Origin: Trichothermofontia sichuanensis B231
GTDB taxonomy: Bacteria; Cyanobacteriota; Cyanobacteriia; B231
NCBI RefSeq assembly: GCF_026240635.1
Contig: NZ_CP110848.1
Location: 2,420,501-2,484,500 of the forward strand
Length of the DNA stretch: 64,000 nucleotides
Reading direction: 5' to 3'
Shown: in pieces, positions 17,781 to 27,009 of the stretch
How positions within the stretch are numbered: the first letter of the stretch is position 1
How the letters are laid out: every line of letters starts with the position of its first letter
Notes under the pieces: model-generated
What the model was told of the DNA's origin: nothing
Seen by the model: the letters and a program-made list of their open reading frames with translations, nothing else
Databases searched by the model: none
Position numbers and translations under genes: made by a program

Positions 17781-18521
17781 ATGACTGTGCTGGAGCCACT
17801 GATTGATCCCCGTCGCCAGAAAGAATTGACGCTGCTGGTGCAGAAACTCGGTTTATCGCTGACCCAACCGATTCAATGGCACCTACTCGATCGGGCGCTA
17901 ACCCATGTCTCGGTTTCCAGTACACATAACTACGAACAATTGGAATTTATTGGCGATGCGGTGGTGCGGTTGGCAGCGACGGAGTTCTTGGTGCAAGCCT
18001 ACCCCGACCTGCCCGAAGGAGAACTGTCGGCAATCCGCGCTATCCTGGTGAGCGATCGCATCCTGGCCCAGTTAGCCGATCAATATGGGATAGCGCGATC
18101 GTTACTGGTTGCGCCGAGTGCAGCGGGGGATCAAGCTGGTCGTGAGTCGCGCTTGGCCGATGCTTTTGAGGCGGTGGTGGCTGCCCTGTATTTAAGTACC
18201 CACACCCTGGAGTTGATTCGTCCCTGGTTAGATTTGGAATTGAAACCACTGGCGATCGCGGTTCTCAATGATCCCGCCCGTCAGAACTACAAAGCCGCCC
18301 TCCAGGAATGGACCCAGGGTACCCTCAAGCAACTGCCAGAATATCGGGTGACTGAAATCAGCGACCTCCACGGTGATCAGGAGCGTTTTCTGGCAGAAGT
18401 GTGGTTGCAGGGGAACTGTTTAGGAACGGGCAAAGGGCGATCGATCAAACAGGCTGAGCAAGCAGCGGCGAAAGTTGCCTGGTTCCGCTATCACCCTTCC
18501 CAGAGCCGTGACGCTGAGTAA
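17781..18521 (+). CDS. rnc: Ribonuclease III
   Basis: Double-strand-specific endoribonuclease, 246 residues. The catalytic domain contains the signature NYEQLEFIGDAVVRLAATEF and the second acidic segment LADAFEAVVAALYL; a dsRNA-binding domain follows from about residue 165 (NYKAALQEWTQGTLKQLPEY and KGRSIKQAEQAAAKVAW). It processes rRNA precursors and structured mRNAs in the cytoplasm. The gene lies directly after rnpB, so two RNA-processing genes are neighbours, and it overlaps the start of the glycerate kinase gene. Confidence 0.95.
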   Translation: MTVLEPLIDPRRQKELTLLVQKLGLSLTQPIQWHLLDRALTHVSVSSTHNYEQLEFIGDAVVRLAATEFLVQAYPDLPEGELSAIRAILVSDRILAQLADQYGIARSLLVAPSAAGDQAGRESRLADAFEAVVAALYLSTHTLELIRPWLDLELKPLAIAVLNDPARQNYKAALQEWTQGTLKQLPEYRVTEISDLHGDQERFLAEVWLQGNCLGTGKGRSIKQAEQAAAKVAWFRYHPSQSRDAE

Positions 18522-19623
18522 CGCCACCCTCGAACGGCTGTTGCCAACTTGGCTAGCTGGGCCGGGACCCGCTGCTGATGAGTGGGCGGCAGTGATCGCG
18601 CTGGAGTTAGCAGATGCCGCACGGGCACGGGCCTTAGGGATAACTGTCGCATCGGTCAGGTCCCACTTGGAACAACGCTTGGCGCTACTGCGATCGCTGT
18701 GGCCCAGCCTAGAGCACGATTTCACCCTGTTTCCAGCAGCAATGACCGAGGGCGAGCGCTTGACCCGACTCTGGCAGGTTTGGCTACCCCTCGCCCAACA
18801 GTTGGCCACATGGCGATCCACGCTCAAACGCCCCCTGATTCAGGGGATTTTGGGTGTCCAGGGAACAGGCAAAACCACACTGGTCAGAATTTTGCAGCGG
18901 ATTTTGGCACACCTAGGCTATCCCACGCTGGGGATCTCGATCGATGATTTCTATAAGACCTATGCCGAACGGCAACGGCTCCAACGTCAGGACCCCCGGC
19001 TGATCTGGCGGGGGCCACCGGGGACGCATGACGTGGAGTTGGGATTACACGTCTTAGCGCAATTACGTCAGGAACAGTTCCCCGTTGCGATCCCCCGGTT
19101 TGACAAGTCAGTTTGGGATGGGGCGGGCGATCGCACGGAGCCAGAGTGGGTCTGGCAGGGAGCGATCGTGCTGTTTGAGGGATGGATGGTGGGGCTACGT
19201 CCGTTACCACCGGCTGCCTTTGAAGCACCACCGTGGCCGATTGTGACAACTGCGGATCGGGCCTTTGCCCGTGATATGAACCAGGCACTCCAGGCCTATT
19301 TGCCCCTGTGGGCTTACCTCGATCGCCTCATGGTCTTACATCCCCACGACTACCGCCTCAGCCAACAGTGGCGACAACAGGCGGAACAGCAAATGCGGGC
19401 CACAGGGAAGGCGGGTATGAGTGAGGCGACGATCGCCCAGTTTGTTGAATACTTTTGGAAAGCCCTCCATCCAGCTCTGTTTATACCACCCCTCCTGCGC
19501 CCACCGAACGGGGCCGATCTGGTCTTGGAACTGGATGATCAGCATCGGGTGACAGCGCTGTATTCCGCCAACAAACAGCCCCCTCACCCCCAACCCCTCT
19601 CCCAGAGCAGGAGAGGGGCTTAG
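18508..19623 (+). CDS. glyK: D-glycerate 3-kinase (plant/cyanobacterial type)
   Basis: Phosphorylates D-glycerate to 3-phosphoglycerate, the last step of photorespiratory salvage. It is a P-loop kinase of the phosphoribulokinase/uridine kinase group: Walker A GVQGTGKTT, ISIDDFYKTYAERQRLQ with the conserved DDFY motif, GPPGTHDVELG, and IPRFDKSVWDGAGDR. These match the plant GLYK family. I use the GTG at 18508, inside the last codons of rnc; an in-frame TTG at 18475 is an alternative. The last 15 or so codons come from a mobile repeat (19576-19655) that also supplies the stop codon, so the native C-terminus has been replaced. Confidence 0.88.
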   Translation: MTLSNATLERLLPTWLAGPGPAADEWAAVIALELADAARARALGITVASVRSHLEQRLALLRSLWPSLEHDFTLFPAAMTEGERLTRLWQVWLPLAQQLATWRSTLKRPLIQGILGVQGTGKTTLVRILQRILAHLGYPTLGISIDDFYKTYAERQRLQRQDPRLIWRGPPGTHDVELGLHVLAQLRQEQFPVAIPRFDKSVWDGAGDRTEPEWVWQGAIVLFEGWMVGLRPLPPAAFEAPPWPIVTTADRAFARDMNQALQAYLPLWAYLDRLMVLHPHDYRLSQQWRQQAEQQMRATGKAGMSEATIAQFVEYFWKALHPALFIPPLLRPPNGADLVLELDDQHRVTALYSANKQPPHPQPLSQSRRGA

Positions 19624-19655
19624 ACATCTCTGAAATAACTTCTGAAATAACTATA
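19576..19655. repeat. Repeat core fused to the glycerate kinase 3' end
   Basis: Contains the CCCTCACCCCCAACCCCTCT core with its complement GAGCAGGAGAGGGG, then CTTAGACATCTCT and an end reading GAAATAACTATA, similar to the outer end of the 107-bp MITE. The right part resembles that of the reverse-oriented variant at 39198-39303. The left terminal repeat is missing. Confidence 0.75.
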
Positions 19656-19915
19656 GTATTGAATGAGGGGAACAGAAACCGTTGCTGGGGCAAGGGTGAA
19701 GGTAGCAACGGTGGGATGCACCCGTTCGGAAGACACCCATTGCCCAAAAATTTAGGGGGATATGCGGAACGATCGCGCCGCGGTGTGTAGATCCCTGTGA
19801 CAAGTTCAAAATCCTGACAGGCCAATGGGTTGGATGCTTATGGGCAGCAGGTTTGGGAACGGTCACCGTTGTAATTCTCGATCACGATAGGAATAGATGG
19901 TTTCATGGGGGCGCT

Positions 19916-20566
19916 ATGACCGAGCAACCAAGATATCAGCAAGACCTGCGCTCAGCAGCCGAGCAGGATTTGCTCAGTTCTCTCTGGCAATCCGAAGCCC
20001 AGTGTTACCCCTGGGACCTGACGCCGGATTTAGATGAAACCTATTTTCTGGCCCTGGAAGCGGCAGCGGATCTCGATACATGGGAAGCCGCCCCCGGACA
20101 AAGCCAGGCTTTCTACAGTCATCTCGATCAACTCTGGTTAGCCACGACAACAGCAACGGCTGCCACCGCTACCAGTATCTTTAGTCGTCTGAGTGCCCGC
20201 TTTGCTGGCAAGATCCCCGCCGATCTGTTAGCCACGATCGTTGAACGGGCACAACAGGCGCTCCACAACCCCATGCCAGCAGGGGGGCTGGCTACCCAGT
20301 TACGCCTCGAACAACTGGTTTATTGTGTTCAGAGCATTGTGCCAACCTGGGCGGAAGCGGATCTGCAAGTGTTGGCCCGGCCTCTCGCCTATGCCATGCG
20401 GAGTGGGGATTACCGCTCGGCTAGCGATCGGCTTCTAGAAACCGTGCGACCTATGGAGTGGGAGGCGCTCTCCGATATTGAGAAAGCCCGTCTCAGTCTG
20501 ACGATCGCCGACTACGCTCTGAGCACCCTCACGATGACAGTAGCTGAAGCCCCTGAGGCACAGTAA
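19916..20566 (+). CDS. Conserved hypothetical protein
   Basis: A 216-residue acidic, mainly helical soluble protein (for example SSLWQSEAQCYPWDLTPDLD, FSRLSARFAGKIPADLLATI, WEALSDIEKARLSLTIADYA). It has no signal peptide, no transmembrane segments and no motif I recognise; it resembles cyanobacterial proteins annotated only as hypothetical. The ATG at 19916 is the first plausible start. It precedes hisA by 226 bases. Confidence 0.65.
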   Translation: MTEQPRYQQDLRSAAEQDLLSSLWQSEAQCYPWDLTPDLDETYFLALEAAADLDTWEAAPGQSQAFYSHLDQLWLATTTATAATATSIFSRLSARFAGKIPADLLATIVERAQQALHNPMPAGGLATQLRLEQLVYCVQSIVPTWAEADLQVLARPLAYAMRSGDYRSASDRLLETVRPMEWEALSDIEKARLSLTIADYALSTLTMTVAEAPEAQ

Positions 20567-20792
20567 CAGCCACGGCGCTCGTCTAGGGGAGCAGCCTTGT
20601 TGAAACCGGATTCCTAGGCGCACGCCTATCCCCCCTTCTGAAACTTTGAAATTCCTCGTGTCTGGGGCGCTAGTAGCGCCCCTTTTACTGTTTGGGGGGC
20701 TGTTTGGGGGGCGAAATCGGTGCCGGGACCCTGCCCTAAATTTGTTACCATCAGGGCTGGCGGTGTGTTGTCGCGATGGGCGTGGCTGTGCG

Positions 20793-21581
20793 ATGGAGAT
20801 TATTCCAGCGATCGATCTTTTGGGGGGGAAATGTGTTCGCCTTTACCAGGGGAATTATGACCAGGTAGAGCCGTTTAGCGACGATCCCGTCCAGGTGGCT
20901 CGGCAATGGGTCGAGCAAGGAGCTACCCGGTTACATTTAGTCGATCTCGATGGGGCTAAGATGGGAGAACCCGTGAATTTACCCGCGATCGCGGCGATCC
21001 TGGAGAGCCTGAGGGCTGCACCCACCCCCATTCACGTCCAAGTGGGCGGTGGCTTACGCACTCGTGAGCGCATTCAAACCTTGTTGGACTTGGGTGTCCA
21101 GTCCGTTATTGTGGGCACGATCGCCGCGGAAAACCCAACCCTGGTTGCTGAGCTTTGCCAAATCTTTCCCCAACGGATCATCGTAGGCATCGATGCTCGT
21201 AATGGTCAGGTAGCGATACGGGGCTGGCTGGAAACCTCAACCCTGACAGCGACAGCCCTGGCCACCCAAATGGCCGCGATCGGTGCCGCAGCCATCATCT
21301 ACACCGATATTCAACGGGATGGCACTTTGCAAGGTCCCAACCTGCCGGCTTTGCGCGAAATGGTAGAGCACTGTCCAATTCCTGTGATTGCCTCGGGTGG
21401 CATAAGTTCGGTGACGGATTTACTCAGTTTACTCAGCCTTGAAGCCATCGGCCTAACCGGCGCGATCGTAGGGCGGGCCTTGTATACCGGTGCGATCAAC
21501 CTCCGGGAAGCCCTTCAGGCTGCCGGACCAGCACGGATTCAGGATATTCCCCCGGATTTTGGGCAATCCAGTTGGGCCTAG
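20793..21581 (+). CDS. hisA: Phosphoribosylformimino-5-aminoimidazole carboxamide ribotide isomerase
   Basis: Histidine biosynthesis enzyme catalysing an Amadori rearrangement of ProFAR. It has 262 residues in a beta/alpha barrel: the catalytic Asp is in [18 protein letters not shown], the first phosphate loop in [12 protein letters not shown], the second catalytic Asp in [14 protein letters not shown] and the second phosphate site in VIASGGIS. The ATG at 20793 matches the family start; the longer frame from 20646 would add 49 residues. No other his gene is nearby, as is usual in cyanobacteria. Confidence 0.96.
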   Translation: MEIIPAIDLLGGKCVRLYQGNYDQVEPFSDDPVQVARQWVEQGATRLHLVDLDGAKMGEPVNLPAIAAILESLRAAPTPIHVQVGGGLRTRERIQTLLDLGVQSVIVGTIAAENPTLVAELCQIFPQRIIVGIDARNGQVAIRGWLETSTLTATALATQMAAIGAAAIIYTDIQRDGTLQGPNLPALREMVEHCPIPVIASGGISSVTDLLSLLSLEAIGLTGAIVGRALYTGAINLREALQAAGPARIQDIPPDFGQSSWA

Positions 21582-21686
21582 GGAGTTGTCAACGACCCTA
21601 CGAGCAACTGCTTGCGACATCCTGTCTGTGCCACGCTTGCAAGAACTGATGCCGTCTGGGTCACCCGTCCTCAACCCATTTCCCAA

Positions 21687-21793
21687 TATAGTCATTGCAA
21701 TTTAGGCTGAAACAGCACCCTCACCCCCAGCCCCTCTTCCGCTCTGGGAGAGGGGAGTGCAAAACTGTATCGTTCTTATTTGGATTGACCATA
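21687..21793. repeat. 107-bp MITE, copy 2
   Basis: Same start (TATAGTCATTGCAATTTAGG), core and end (TTATTTGGATTGACCATA) as the copy at 16290, and the same length, in the same orientation. In the core the arm reads CCGCTCTGGGAGAGGGG, a small rearrangement of the stem. Confidence 0.93.
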
Positions 21794-21929
21794 AGTTTCG
21801 CCAACCGTACGGAGCCTCGTTCATAGCCCCTGGTCTATCGGTAGGATTCTGTCAGACCACTGTAAACAAGCGCTTTACTTTAAAAGTAAAAACGCAATAA
21901 TAGGGTAACGAAGTGTAACGACCGTATTC

Positions 21930-22193
21930 ATGGCTAAACATACCCAAGCGCACTTGCCCCGCAGGATTGACAAAAAACTCCCCCCGCCATTGAAGGAGCG
22001 CGCGCGCCAACAAATGGAGTACTACATGGGAGCTAAGCTGATCGAGATTGGCGTTGAACCCAAATCGGCCATTTACCGTTGGTCGATCGAAGACCAGGGG
22101 ACGCAGGAAATCTGGACTTACAGCGCCTACTGGGGGGAGTCGAAGGAAAAAATTCTCCAGGCGGAACAACAGGAGCAGGTCTCCGTGGACTAA
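21930..22193 (+). CDS. Small conserved hypothetical protein
   Basis: An 87-residue protein with a basic N-terminal half (RRIDKKLPPPLKERARQQME) and a Trp-containing C-terminal half (AIYRWSIEDQGTQEIWTYSA). No domain is recognised; it looks like a small soluble cyanobacterial protein. The ATG at 21930 is the only sensible start. Confidence 0.6.
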   Translation: MAKHTQAHLPRRIDKKLPPPLKERARQQMEYYMGAKLIEIGVEPKSAIYRWSIEDQGTQEIWTYSAYWGESKEKILQAEQQEQVSVD

Positions 22194-22550
22194 GTCTGAT
22201 TGACGGGGTCTCGCGGACTCAGTCTGGGGTAGTGGCAACGGACTGGACCTAGCGACCGCTAGCTACTCCCCTCCCTAGCGGATTGACTGACGAAACTCGA
22301 ACGGCCCTCATCCCAACCCCTCTCCCAAGTGGGTGAGGTGCTCATCGCGCCAAGTGTTGCTGACGCTGCCCTGGCACCTTTATTGCTGGTATTGCGTATA
22401 TTGCCAATGGTTGCAAAACCGACCGTCCCCCACCGTTTCTCCCTGTGTGCCCCGATCAGGGGTTACCCCCCACAGCGGAGACAGCCCCGACGGGTCTCGC
22501 CCCGACAGCGGCGATCGTATGGTAATATATGTTACGTTTTGCGACGTTCT

Positions 22551-23489
22551 GTGAGTGCAGAACGTTTGCTGGATCGACACCCACGGGGTTGGAAGGTTGC
22601 ATCTGCCATGTTGTTTTTAGGACTGGTCTGGGTGACTGCCTGGACCAATTGTTTTGTCGCCTCAGCCCCGCTGCCGGCTGAGCGGTTGAATCTCCAAGCT
22701 CACGATTGTCGCGGGACACTGGCCGGGTGGTTCAATGATCAACTCATACCGATCCAGCGCGGCTTCGGAACGCTGCCCCCGCTAGCCCAAAAGGTGGAGA
22801 TCCGTCGTGTTGGCCATCGCTGGGTATCCGATCGCCATAGTTTTCAGGTCTGGGTAGGGCCAACCCTGATCGCTACTCTACCCAATCGGGTTAGGGCGGA
22901 AGACCTTGCCGGCAGCGTGCAGCGGTTGTTGCGGGATGTTCACCTCAATCCGGCGGCGATCGTACCCACGCTGGTGTCCGGTCAACCCGCGATTGAACAT
23001 CGTAATCGGGTTTACCTGGTGGTTGATCCACAATTCGCCGCTGAGTTAAACCGCAATGCGGAATTAGCTGTCATTCAGTGGGTGAACCAACTGCGAGTAG
23101 CCCTAGCGGCTGCCCCCTTGGCACTGACAACCGCCCAAGCCCAAATGTACGGTTTGAGTGAAACACCCGAAACCCTATCAGGACTAGCATCCTGGTATGG
23201 TCCCTATTTTCATGGACGCTTAACGGCAACGGGCGAAGCCTTTGACCAGACTGAATTAACAGCAGCCCATCCCTTCCTGCCCTTTGGTACCTACCTGAAA
23301 GTGACTAACTTGAATAACGGCAACACGGTCATCGTGCGGATTAACGATCGCGGCCCCTATATCGATGATCGCAGCCTGGATCTCTCACGGGAAGCCGCCC
23401 GCCAACTCGATAGTGAAATGACGGGCGTGGTTCCCTATCAAGCGATCGTTATGGAACCCACGCGTACGACTCTGGTCGCCCAACGATAA
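22551..23489 (+). CDS. RlpA-like double-psi beta-barrel protein
   Basis: An exported protein of about 312 residues. A hydrophobic segment near the N-terminus ([16 protein letters not shown]) is a likely signal or anchor. The C-terminal 100 residues are a double-psi beta-barrel of the RlpA family: [57 protein letters not shown]. The GLASWYG and RINDRGPY motifs with catalytic Asp fit septal lytic transglycosylases that cleave naked glycan strands. The 150-residue middle part is specific to cyanobacterial members. I use the GTG at 22551, just after an AT-rich TATGGTAATATA stretch that looks like a promoter -10; an ATG at 22609 is an alternative. Confidence 0.82.
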   Translation: MSAERLLDRHPRGWKVASAMLFLGLVWVTAWTNCFVASAPLPAERLNLQAHDCRGTLAGWFNDQLIPIQRGFGTLPPLAQKVEIRRVGHRWVSDRHSFQVWVGPTLIATLPNRVRAEDLAGSVQRLLRDVHLNPAAIVPTLVSGQPAIEHRNRVYLVVDPQFAAELNRNAELAVIQWVNQLRVALAAAPLALTTAQAQMYGLSETPETLSGLASWYGPYFHGRLTATGEAFDQTELTAAHPFLPFGTYLKVTNLNNGNTVIVRINDRGPYIDDRSLDLSREAARQLDSEMTGVVPYQAIVMEPTRTTLVAQR

Positions 23490-23544
23490 CAGGACTGGTT
23501 CACAGTACCACCTAGGCTCCGGCTCCACGAACCCAATTTCTGAG

Positions 23545-23595
23545 TTTTCCACAGACTTTTTAAAGTTTTCCACAGATTTCTTAAGGTTTTCCACA
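23545..23595 (+). promoter_or_regulatory. Three phased DnaA-box-like sites
   Basis: TTTTCCACA occurs at 23545, 23566 and 23587, in the same orientation with an exact 21-base period, each within AGTTTTCCACAG or GGTTTTCCACAG. TTTTCCACA is the reported cyanobacterial form of the DnaA box. I saw no others nearby, so it is a small cluster rather than a typical origin. Confidence 0.7.
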
Positions 23596-23623
23596 GTTGC
23601 GCGGCTTCAAGATTTCCCCAATT

Positions 23624-23723
23624 TATAGTCATGGCAATTGAGGCTGAAACAGCACCCTCACCAGCGGGATGCACCCAGCCTACCCCGGTAAAGCTGTACT
23701 TTATGATTGCGGTAAAGGCTGTA
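23624..23723. repeat. MITE variant with a different right end
   Basis: Starts with TATAGTCATGGCAATTGAGG and GCTGAAACAGCACCCTCACC like the 107-bp MITE, but the second half reads CCTACCCCGGTAAAGCTGTA and continues through TTTATGATTGCGGTAAAGGC. That second half recurs at 955-999. Confidence 0.75.
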
Positions 23724-23922
23724 TGCTCAAGGTCATCAGTTGCGATATTCAGGTAACCAAGAATCAGGGGGAGGGTTCTGCCAATTTCAGGGCATATTAA
23801 AGTTACGTAAAGAAAAGCCCCTCCTCCCTTAACCTTTTTTCTCAAGGTGTCTCAAGGGAAGGGGGACTGATGGCTCCCCTTGGCCCACCCGCTCGCGTCG
23901 CGAGCGCAGGGGGATAGGAAGG

Positions 23923-25476
23923 TTAACGGGCTGCCAGTTGGGTATTAGGCGGGGGCGTTTGCAAACTGGCTTGGAGCATATCCGTGCGGGTGACGGAGTC
24001 GTTAGCCAGGATGAACAATGGATTCGAGAGGATGCCAGCGAGGGAGGTGGCCACCACCATTAGGATCAGGCTGACCTGGAGGGCACGCATCCCCGGTAGG
24101 TTCCAGGTGATCGGGGGGTAGTTTTTCACTGACTCCGACATTTCCTGGGGTTCCTTGACCACCATCATTTTGACCACGCGGATGTAGTAGTAAATCGAAA
24201 TCACACTGGTCACTAGGGCAATCAGGACAAGGCTATAGAGACCTGCCTGCCAACCAGCCCAGAAGAGATAGAGCTTGCCAAAGAAACCAGCCATGGGCGG
24301 AATTCCCCCGAGGGAGAGCAAACAGAGGCTTAGGCCCAGGGTTAACAGGGGATCTTTTTGATAGAGACCTGCGTATTCGGCAATCTCATCGGTGCCGGTA
24401 CGCAGCGTGAAGAGGATGACGCAAATAAAGCCGCCCAGGTTCATGAACAGGTAAACCAGTAGGTAGAAAATGGCACTGGCATACCCGGCTTCCGTCCCGG
24501 CAATGAGTCCCAGCATCACAAACCCAGCTTGCCCGATCGACGAATAGGCCAACAACCGCTTCATACTGGTTTGCGCCAAGGCTACGACATTTCCCAAAAT
24601 CATGCTGAGGATTGCGAGGGCGGCCAGGATAAAGTGCCATTCCTCCGACAGCAGCGGAAAGGCCGTCACCAACATCCGAATCGCCAGGGCAAATCCGGCA
24701 GCCTTCGACCCAACGGATAGGAAGGCAACCACAGGGGTTGGGGATCCCTCATACACATCCGGTGTCCACTGGTGAAACGGTACCGCTGAAATCTTAAAGG
24801 CAATGCCGGCAATGACAAACACCAGCGCCACGACTAATCCCAAGGATTGACCCTCACCACCGTTAGCTAAGCTGGCCGCGATCGCGCTCAAACGCGTTTC
24901 GCCCCCGGACAGACCATAGAGTAACGAGGCTCCGTAGAGGAAAATCGCAGAACTGGAGGCCCCAATCAGCAGATATTTCAGGGCTGCCTCATTTGATCGG
25001 GGATCACGCTTGGTATATCCCGTTAGCAGGTAGGACGAGATACTCAGGGTCTCCAGGGCGACGAAGACCGCTACCAATTCATCTGCACCACTCAGGAGCA
25101 TCCCGCCCAGGGTAGCTGTCATTAAAACGATCAGGAACTCAGCTAGGGGAGTCCCCGTTTGGTCGATGTAGCGAATCGACATGGCCGCCGTGACTGCCGC
25201 CGATAGGGCAATCATGGCACGAAAGATCAGACTGAGGGCATCACTATTAAACTCACCCAGGAAGGCGATCGGGTTGCCCATACTCAGCCATTGCTGGTAG
25301 AGAGGAATCAGGGAGAGCAGGAGACCGACGATCGTCACATAGGGAGACCACCGTACCGAACTGAGGCGTCCGACGATCAGATCCCCAATCGTGACCACCA
25401 GTAAGGTGACGATGATGATGCCTTCTGGCAGGATTGTGCCAGCGTTGAGTTGGGCCGCGAGGGTCGCAAAATCCAT
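23923..25476 (-). CDS. ndhB: NAD(P)H-quinone oxidoreductase subunit 2 (NdhB)
   Basis: Membrane antiporter-like subunit of the photosynthetic NDH-1 complex of thylakoids, used in respiration, cyclic electron flow and CO2 uptake. It has 517 residues and about 14 transmembrane helices. Family features include [40 protein letters not shown], with the conserved [10 protein letters not shown] loop, and [19 protein letters not shown]. The ATG at 25476 gives the usual [15 protein letters not shown] start; the frame is open to 25518, where a short repeated sequence (GTGCCGATTGAGA twice) lies. It is a single-gene unit here, as in most cyanobacteria. Confidence 0.97.
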   Translation of the reverse strand: MDFATLAAQLNAGTILPEGIIIVTLLVVTIGDLIVGRLSSVRWSPYVTIVGLLLSLIPLYQQWLSMGNPIAFLGEFNSDALSLIFRAMIALSAAVTAAMSIRYIDQTGTPLAEFLIVLMTATLGGMLLSGADELVAVFVALETLSISSYLLTGYTKRDPRSNEAALKYLLIGASSSAIFLYGASLLYGLSGGETRLSAIAASLANGGEGQSLGLVVALVFVIAGIAFKISAVPFHQWTPDVYEGSPTPVVAFLSVGSKAAGFALAIRMLVTAFPLLSEEWHFILAALAILSMILGNVVALAQTSMKRLLAYSSIGQAGFVMLGLIAGTEAGYASAIFYLLVYLFMNLGGFICVILFTLRTGTDEIAEYAGLYQKDPLLTLGLSLCLLSLGGIPPMAGFFGKLYLFWAGWQAGLYSLVLIALVTSVISIYYYIRVVKMMVVKEPQEMSESVKNYPPITWNLPGMRALQVSLILMVVATSLAGILSNPLFILANDSVTRTDMLQASLQTPPPNTQLAAR

Positions 25477-25609
25477 AGTGCCGATTGAGATAGTGCCGAT
25501 TGAGAAGGGATGACGCAAGGAGCGAAAACCAAGCTACAGGGCATAGTTGCTTAATTTTCTTTAATCATTCTAGGGCCTTAGCGCCGTTCTCCCGCAGCCA
25601 GTTGCAAAT

Positions 25610-26113
25610 CTAGATCCCGACCAGTGGAGGGGAACTGGGCCAGCGCTGATAGCAGGCCGCAAGGGTAATCAAGACATTCGGGGCAGCCGCCGGTGCGGTT
25701 TCTAGCCAGCGGGCATTGATTTGAAGCGTGGTGCCCGTTGCGGTTTGGATTTCATCTTCCAGAATCAGGTCATACTCAGGGAACAGGTCATGGCTTTCGA
25801 TGAGGGCCTGGACCAAACGCGAGATTGGCTTGGGTAAGGTGAGGGATCGTCCGGATTGGGGCAGTAATTGCTGGCAGATTTTCTGGGCATAGCGGTTGGC
25901 ATGGAGGATCGTCCCACTCAGGGTCACGATCAAGACCCCCGCCTTTAAACCTTCGGTCACCCCCATGAGCAAGGGAGGTGTCAGGCCAAGGGGGATATCC
26001 TCGCTCGTGATTGGAGATGCCGATGGGGTTGGGGAAGGCGGCTTAGCTGGTAAGGGTAGATTGCTCATGGTGCGGCTCACGGTAAGGGCAGGCCCGGACA
26101 GAAAACTGGACAT
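25610..26113 (-). CDS. Stand-alone PAS-like domain protein
   Basis: About 167 residues. The conserved part is GLKAGVLIVTLSGTILHANR, then AQKICQQLL, PISRLVQALIESHDLFPEYD and TLQINARWLETAPAAAPNVL. This looks like the N-terminal PAS sensor half of cyanobacterial PAS-LuxR regulators, but the frame stops right after LITLAACYQRW and no helix-turn-helix follows in any frame. It is either a naturally stand-alone sensor or a regulator that lost its DNA-binding half. The start is uncertain (26113 or 26068). Confidence 0.65.
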   Translation of the reverse strand: MSSFLSGPALTVSRTMSNLPLPAKPPSPTPSASPITSEDIPLGLTPPLLMGVTEGLKAGVLIVTLSGTILHANRYAQKICQQLLPQSGRSLTLPKPISRLVQALIESHDLFPEYDLILEDEIQTATGTTLQINARWLETAPAAAPNVLITLAACYQRWPSSPPLVGI

Positions 26114-26453
26114 AACGAAAATTGATGATTGCCTGATGCTCAAGCGAGCAGACTCTGGGGCCAGGGGATCGGGGATCCGACGGCATCAGGGTTCCCAGGA
26201 GAACTCAGGTCCTGATGAGCAAGGCATATTCCCATACAACCCGATCGCTCCCCCAATGAGGTCCTTCCCTATGCCACTACACAAACTGCCCCTTGCATTC
26301 CGTAGGCAATTCCGTCTGTAGGAACATAGGCAAGAGCTTGGGGAGCTAGATGGGTTCCCCTGCTGCCGGCTTGGGAGCAGGGGATGAGGGGCTTCCATCC
26401 CATTCCCCCCACCTAGCTTAATGAGGGGATTGATGCCAGGGTATGTCGAGGGT

Positions 26454-26819
26454 TTAGGAGGAAACCACCATAATGACACCCGCAATAATGAAGGCAACTC
26501 CTACCCAGCGAATCAGAGGGATCGCCTCACCAAAGATAAAGTTGCCCCCCAAGACTGTAAACACGTAACTCATGGCGATGACAGGTGCAGCCGCGCTGAG
26601 TTTGGCTCGCGATAGGACCATGATGTAGGCGATCGCCCCAATCCCGTACAGCCCTAAGCCTCCCCACAGGAGGGGTTGCAGGGTCATGTGGAGCAACTTT
26701 TGGCCCAGATTGTCTGAACTTACAGGTCCTAATGCCGTTGCCCCCGCCTTGAGTAAAAACTGGCCACCCACCCCACAGAGGATGGATGTCAGCAGGAGCA
26801 ATAAAGTATTTCTGGTCAT
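26454..26819 (-). CDS. Small EamA/SMR-type membrane protein
   Basis: A 121-residue protein with four predicted transmembrane helices: LLLLLTSILCGVGGQFLLKA, LLWGGLGLYGIGAIAYIMVL, APVIAMSYVFTVLGGNFIFG and WVGVAFIIAGVIMVV. The layout and the GQFLLKAGA and GEAIPLIRWVG motifs fit the DMT superfamily, near SMR/ArnE-type half-size transporters. Such proteins work as dimers, moving small cationic compounds or undecaprenyl-linked sugars. With sugar-transfer genes immediately beyond, a role in lipid-linked sugar flipping is possible but not shown. Confidence 0.75.
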   Translation of the reverse strand: MTRNTLLLLLTSILCGVGGQFLLKAGATALGPVSSDNLGQKLLHMTLQPLLWGGLGLYGIGAIAYIMVLSRAKLSAAAPVIAMSYVFTVLGGNFIFGEAIPLIRWVGVAFIIAGVIMVVSS

Positions 26820-27009
26820 GATTCTGTCTTTCCTGGCATTGTCGGGTATTCTTGGAAAACTTCCCCAATCAGGGACGTTAGCATACGCTCATGAGCAGTT
26901 CGGTGCTAATAGGGCTAAAATTGCGACCCAGATTGTGGCCCAAATTATGGCTTAGGTAGTGGCTTAAGGTTGCAGAGTACATCAGGCTGTGGCAAGGATT
27001 TAGGGCAAG

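Noticed and set aside
23545-23595. Chromosomal replication origin
   Set aside because: Only three boxes, no AT-rich unwinding element, and no dnaA or dnaN gene nearby; reported as a box cluster only.
23385-23845. Minus-strand frames with periodic peptides (KKSVENF, LWKTL)
   Set aside because: The periodicity comes from the 21-base spacing of the DnaA-box-like sites, not from a coiled-coil gene.
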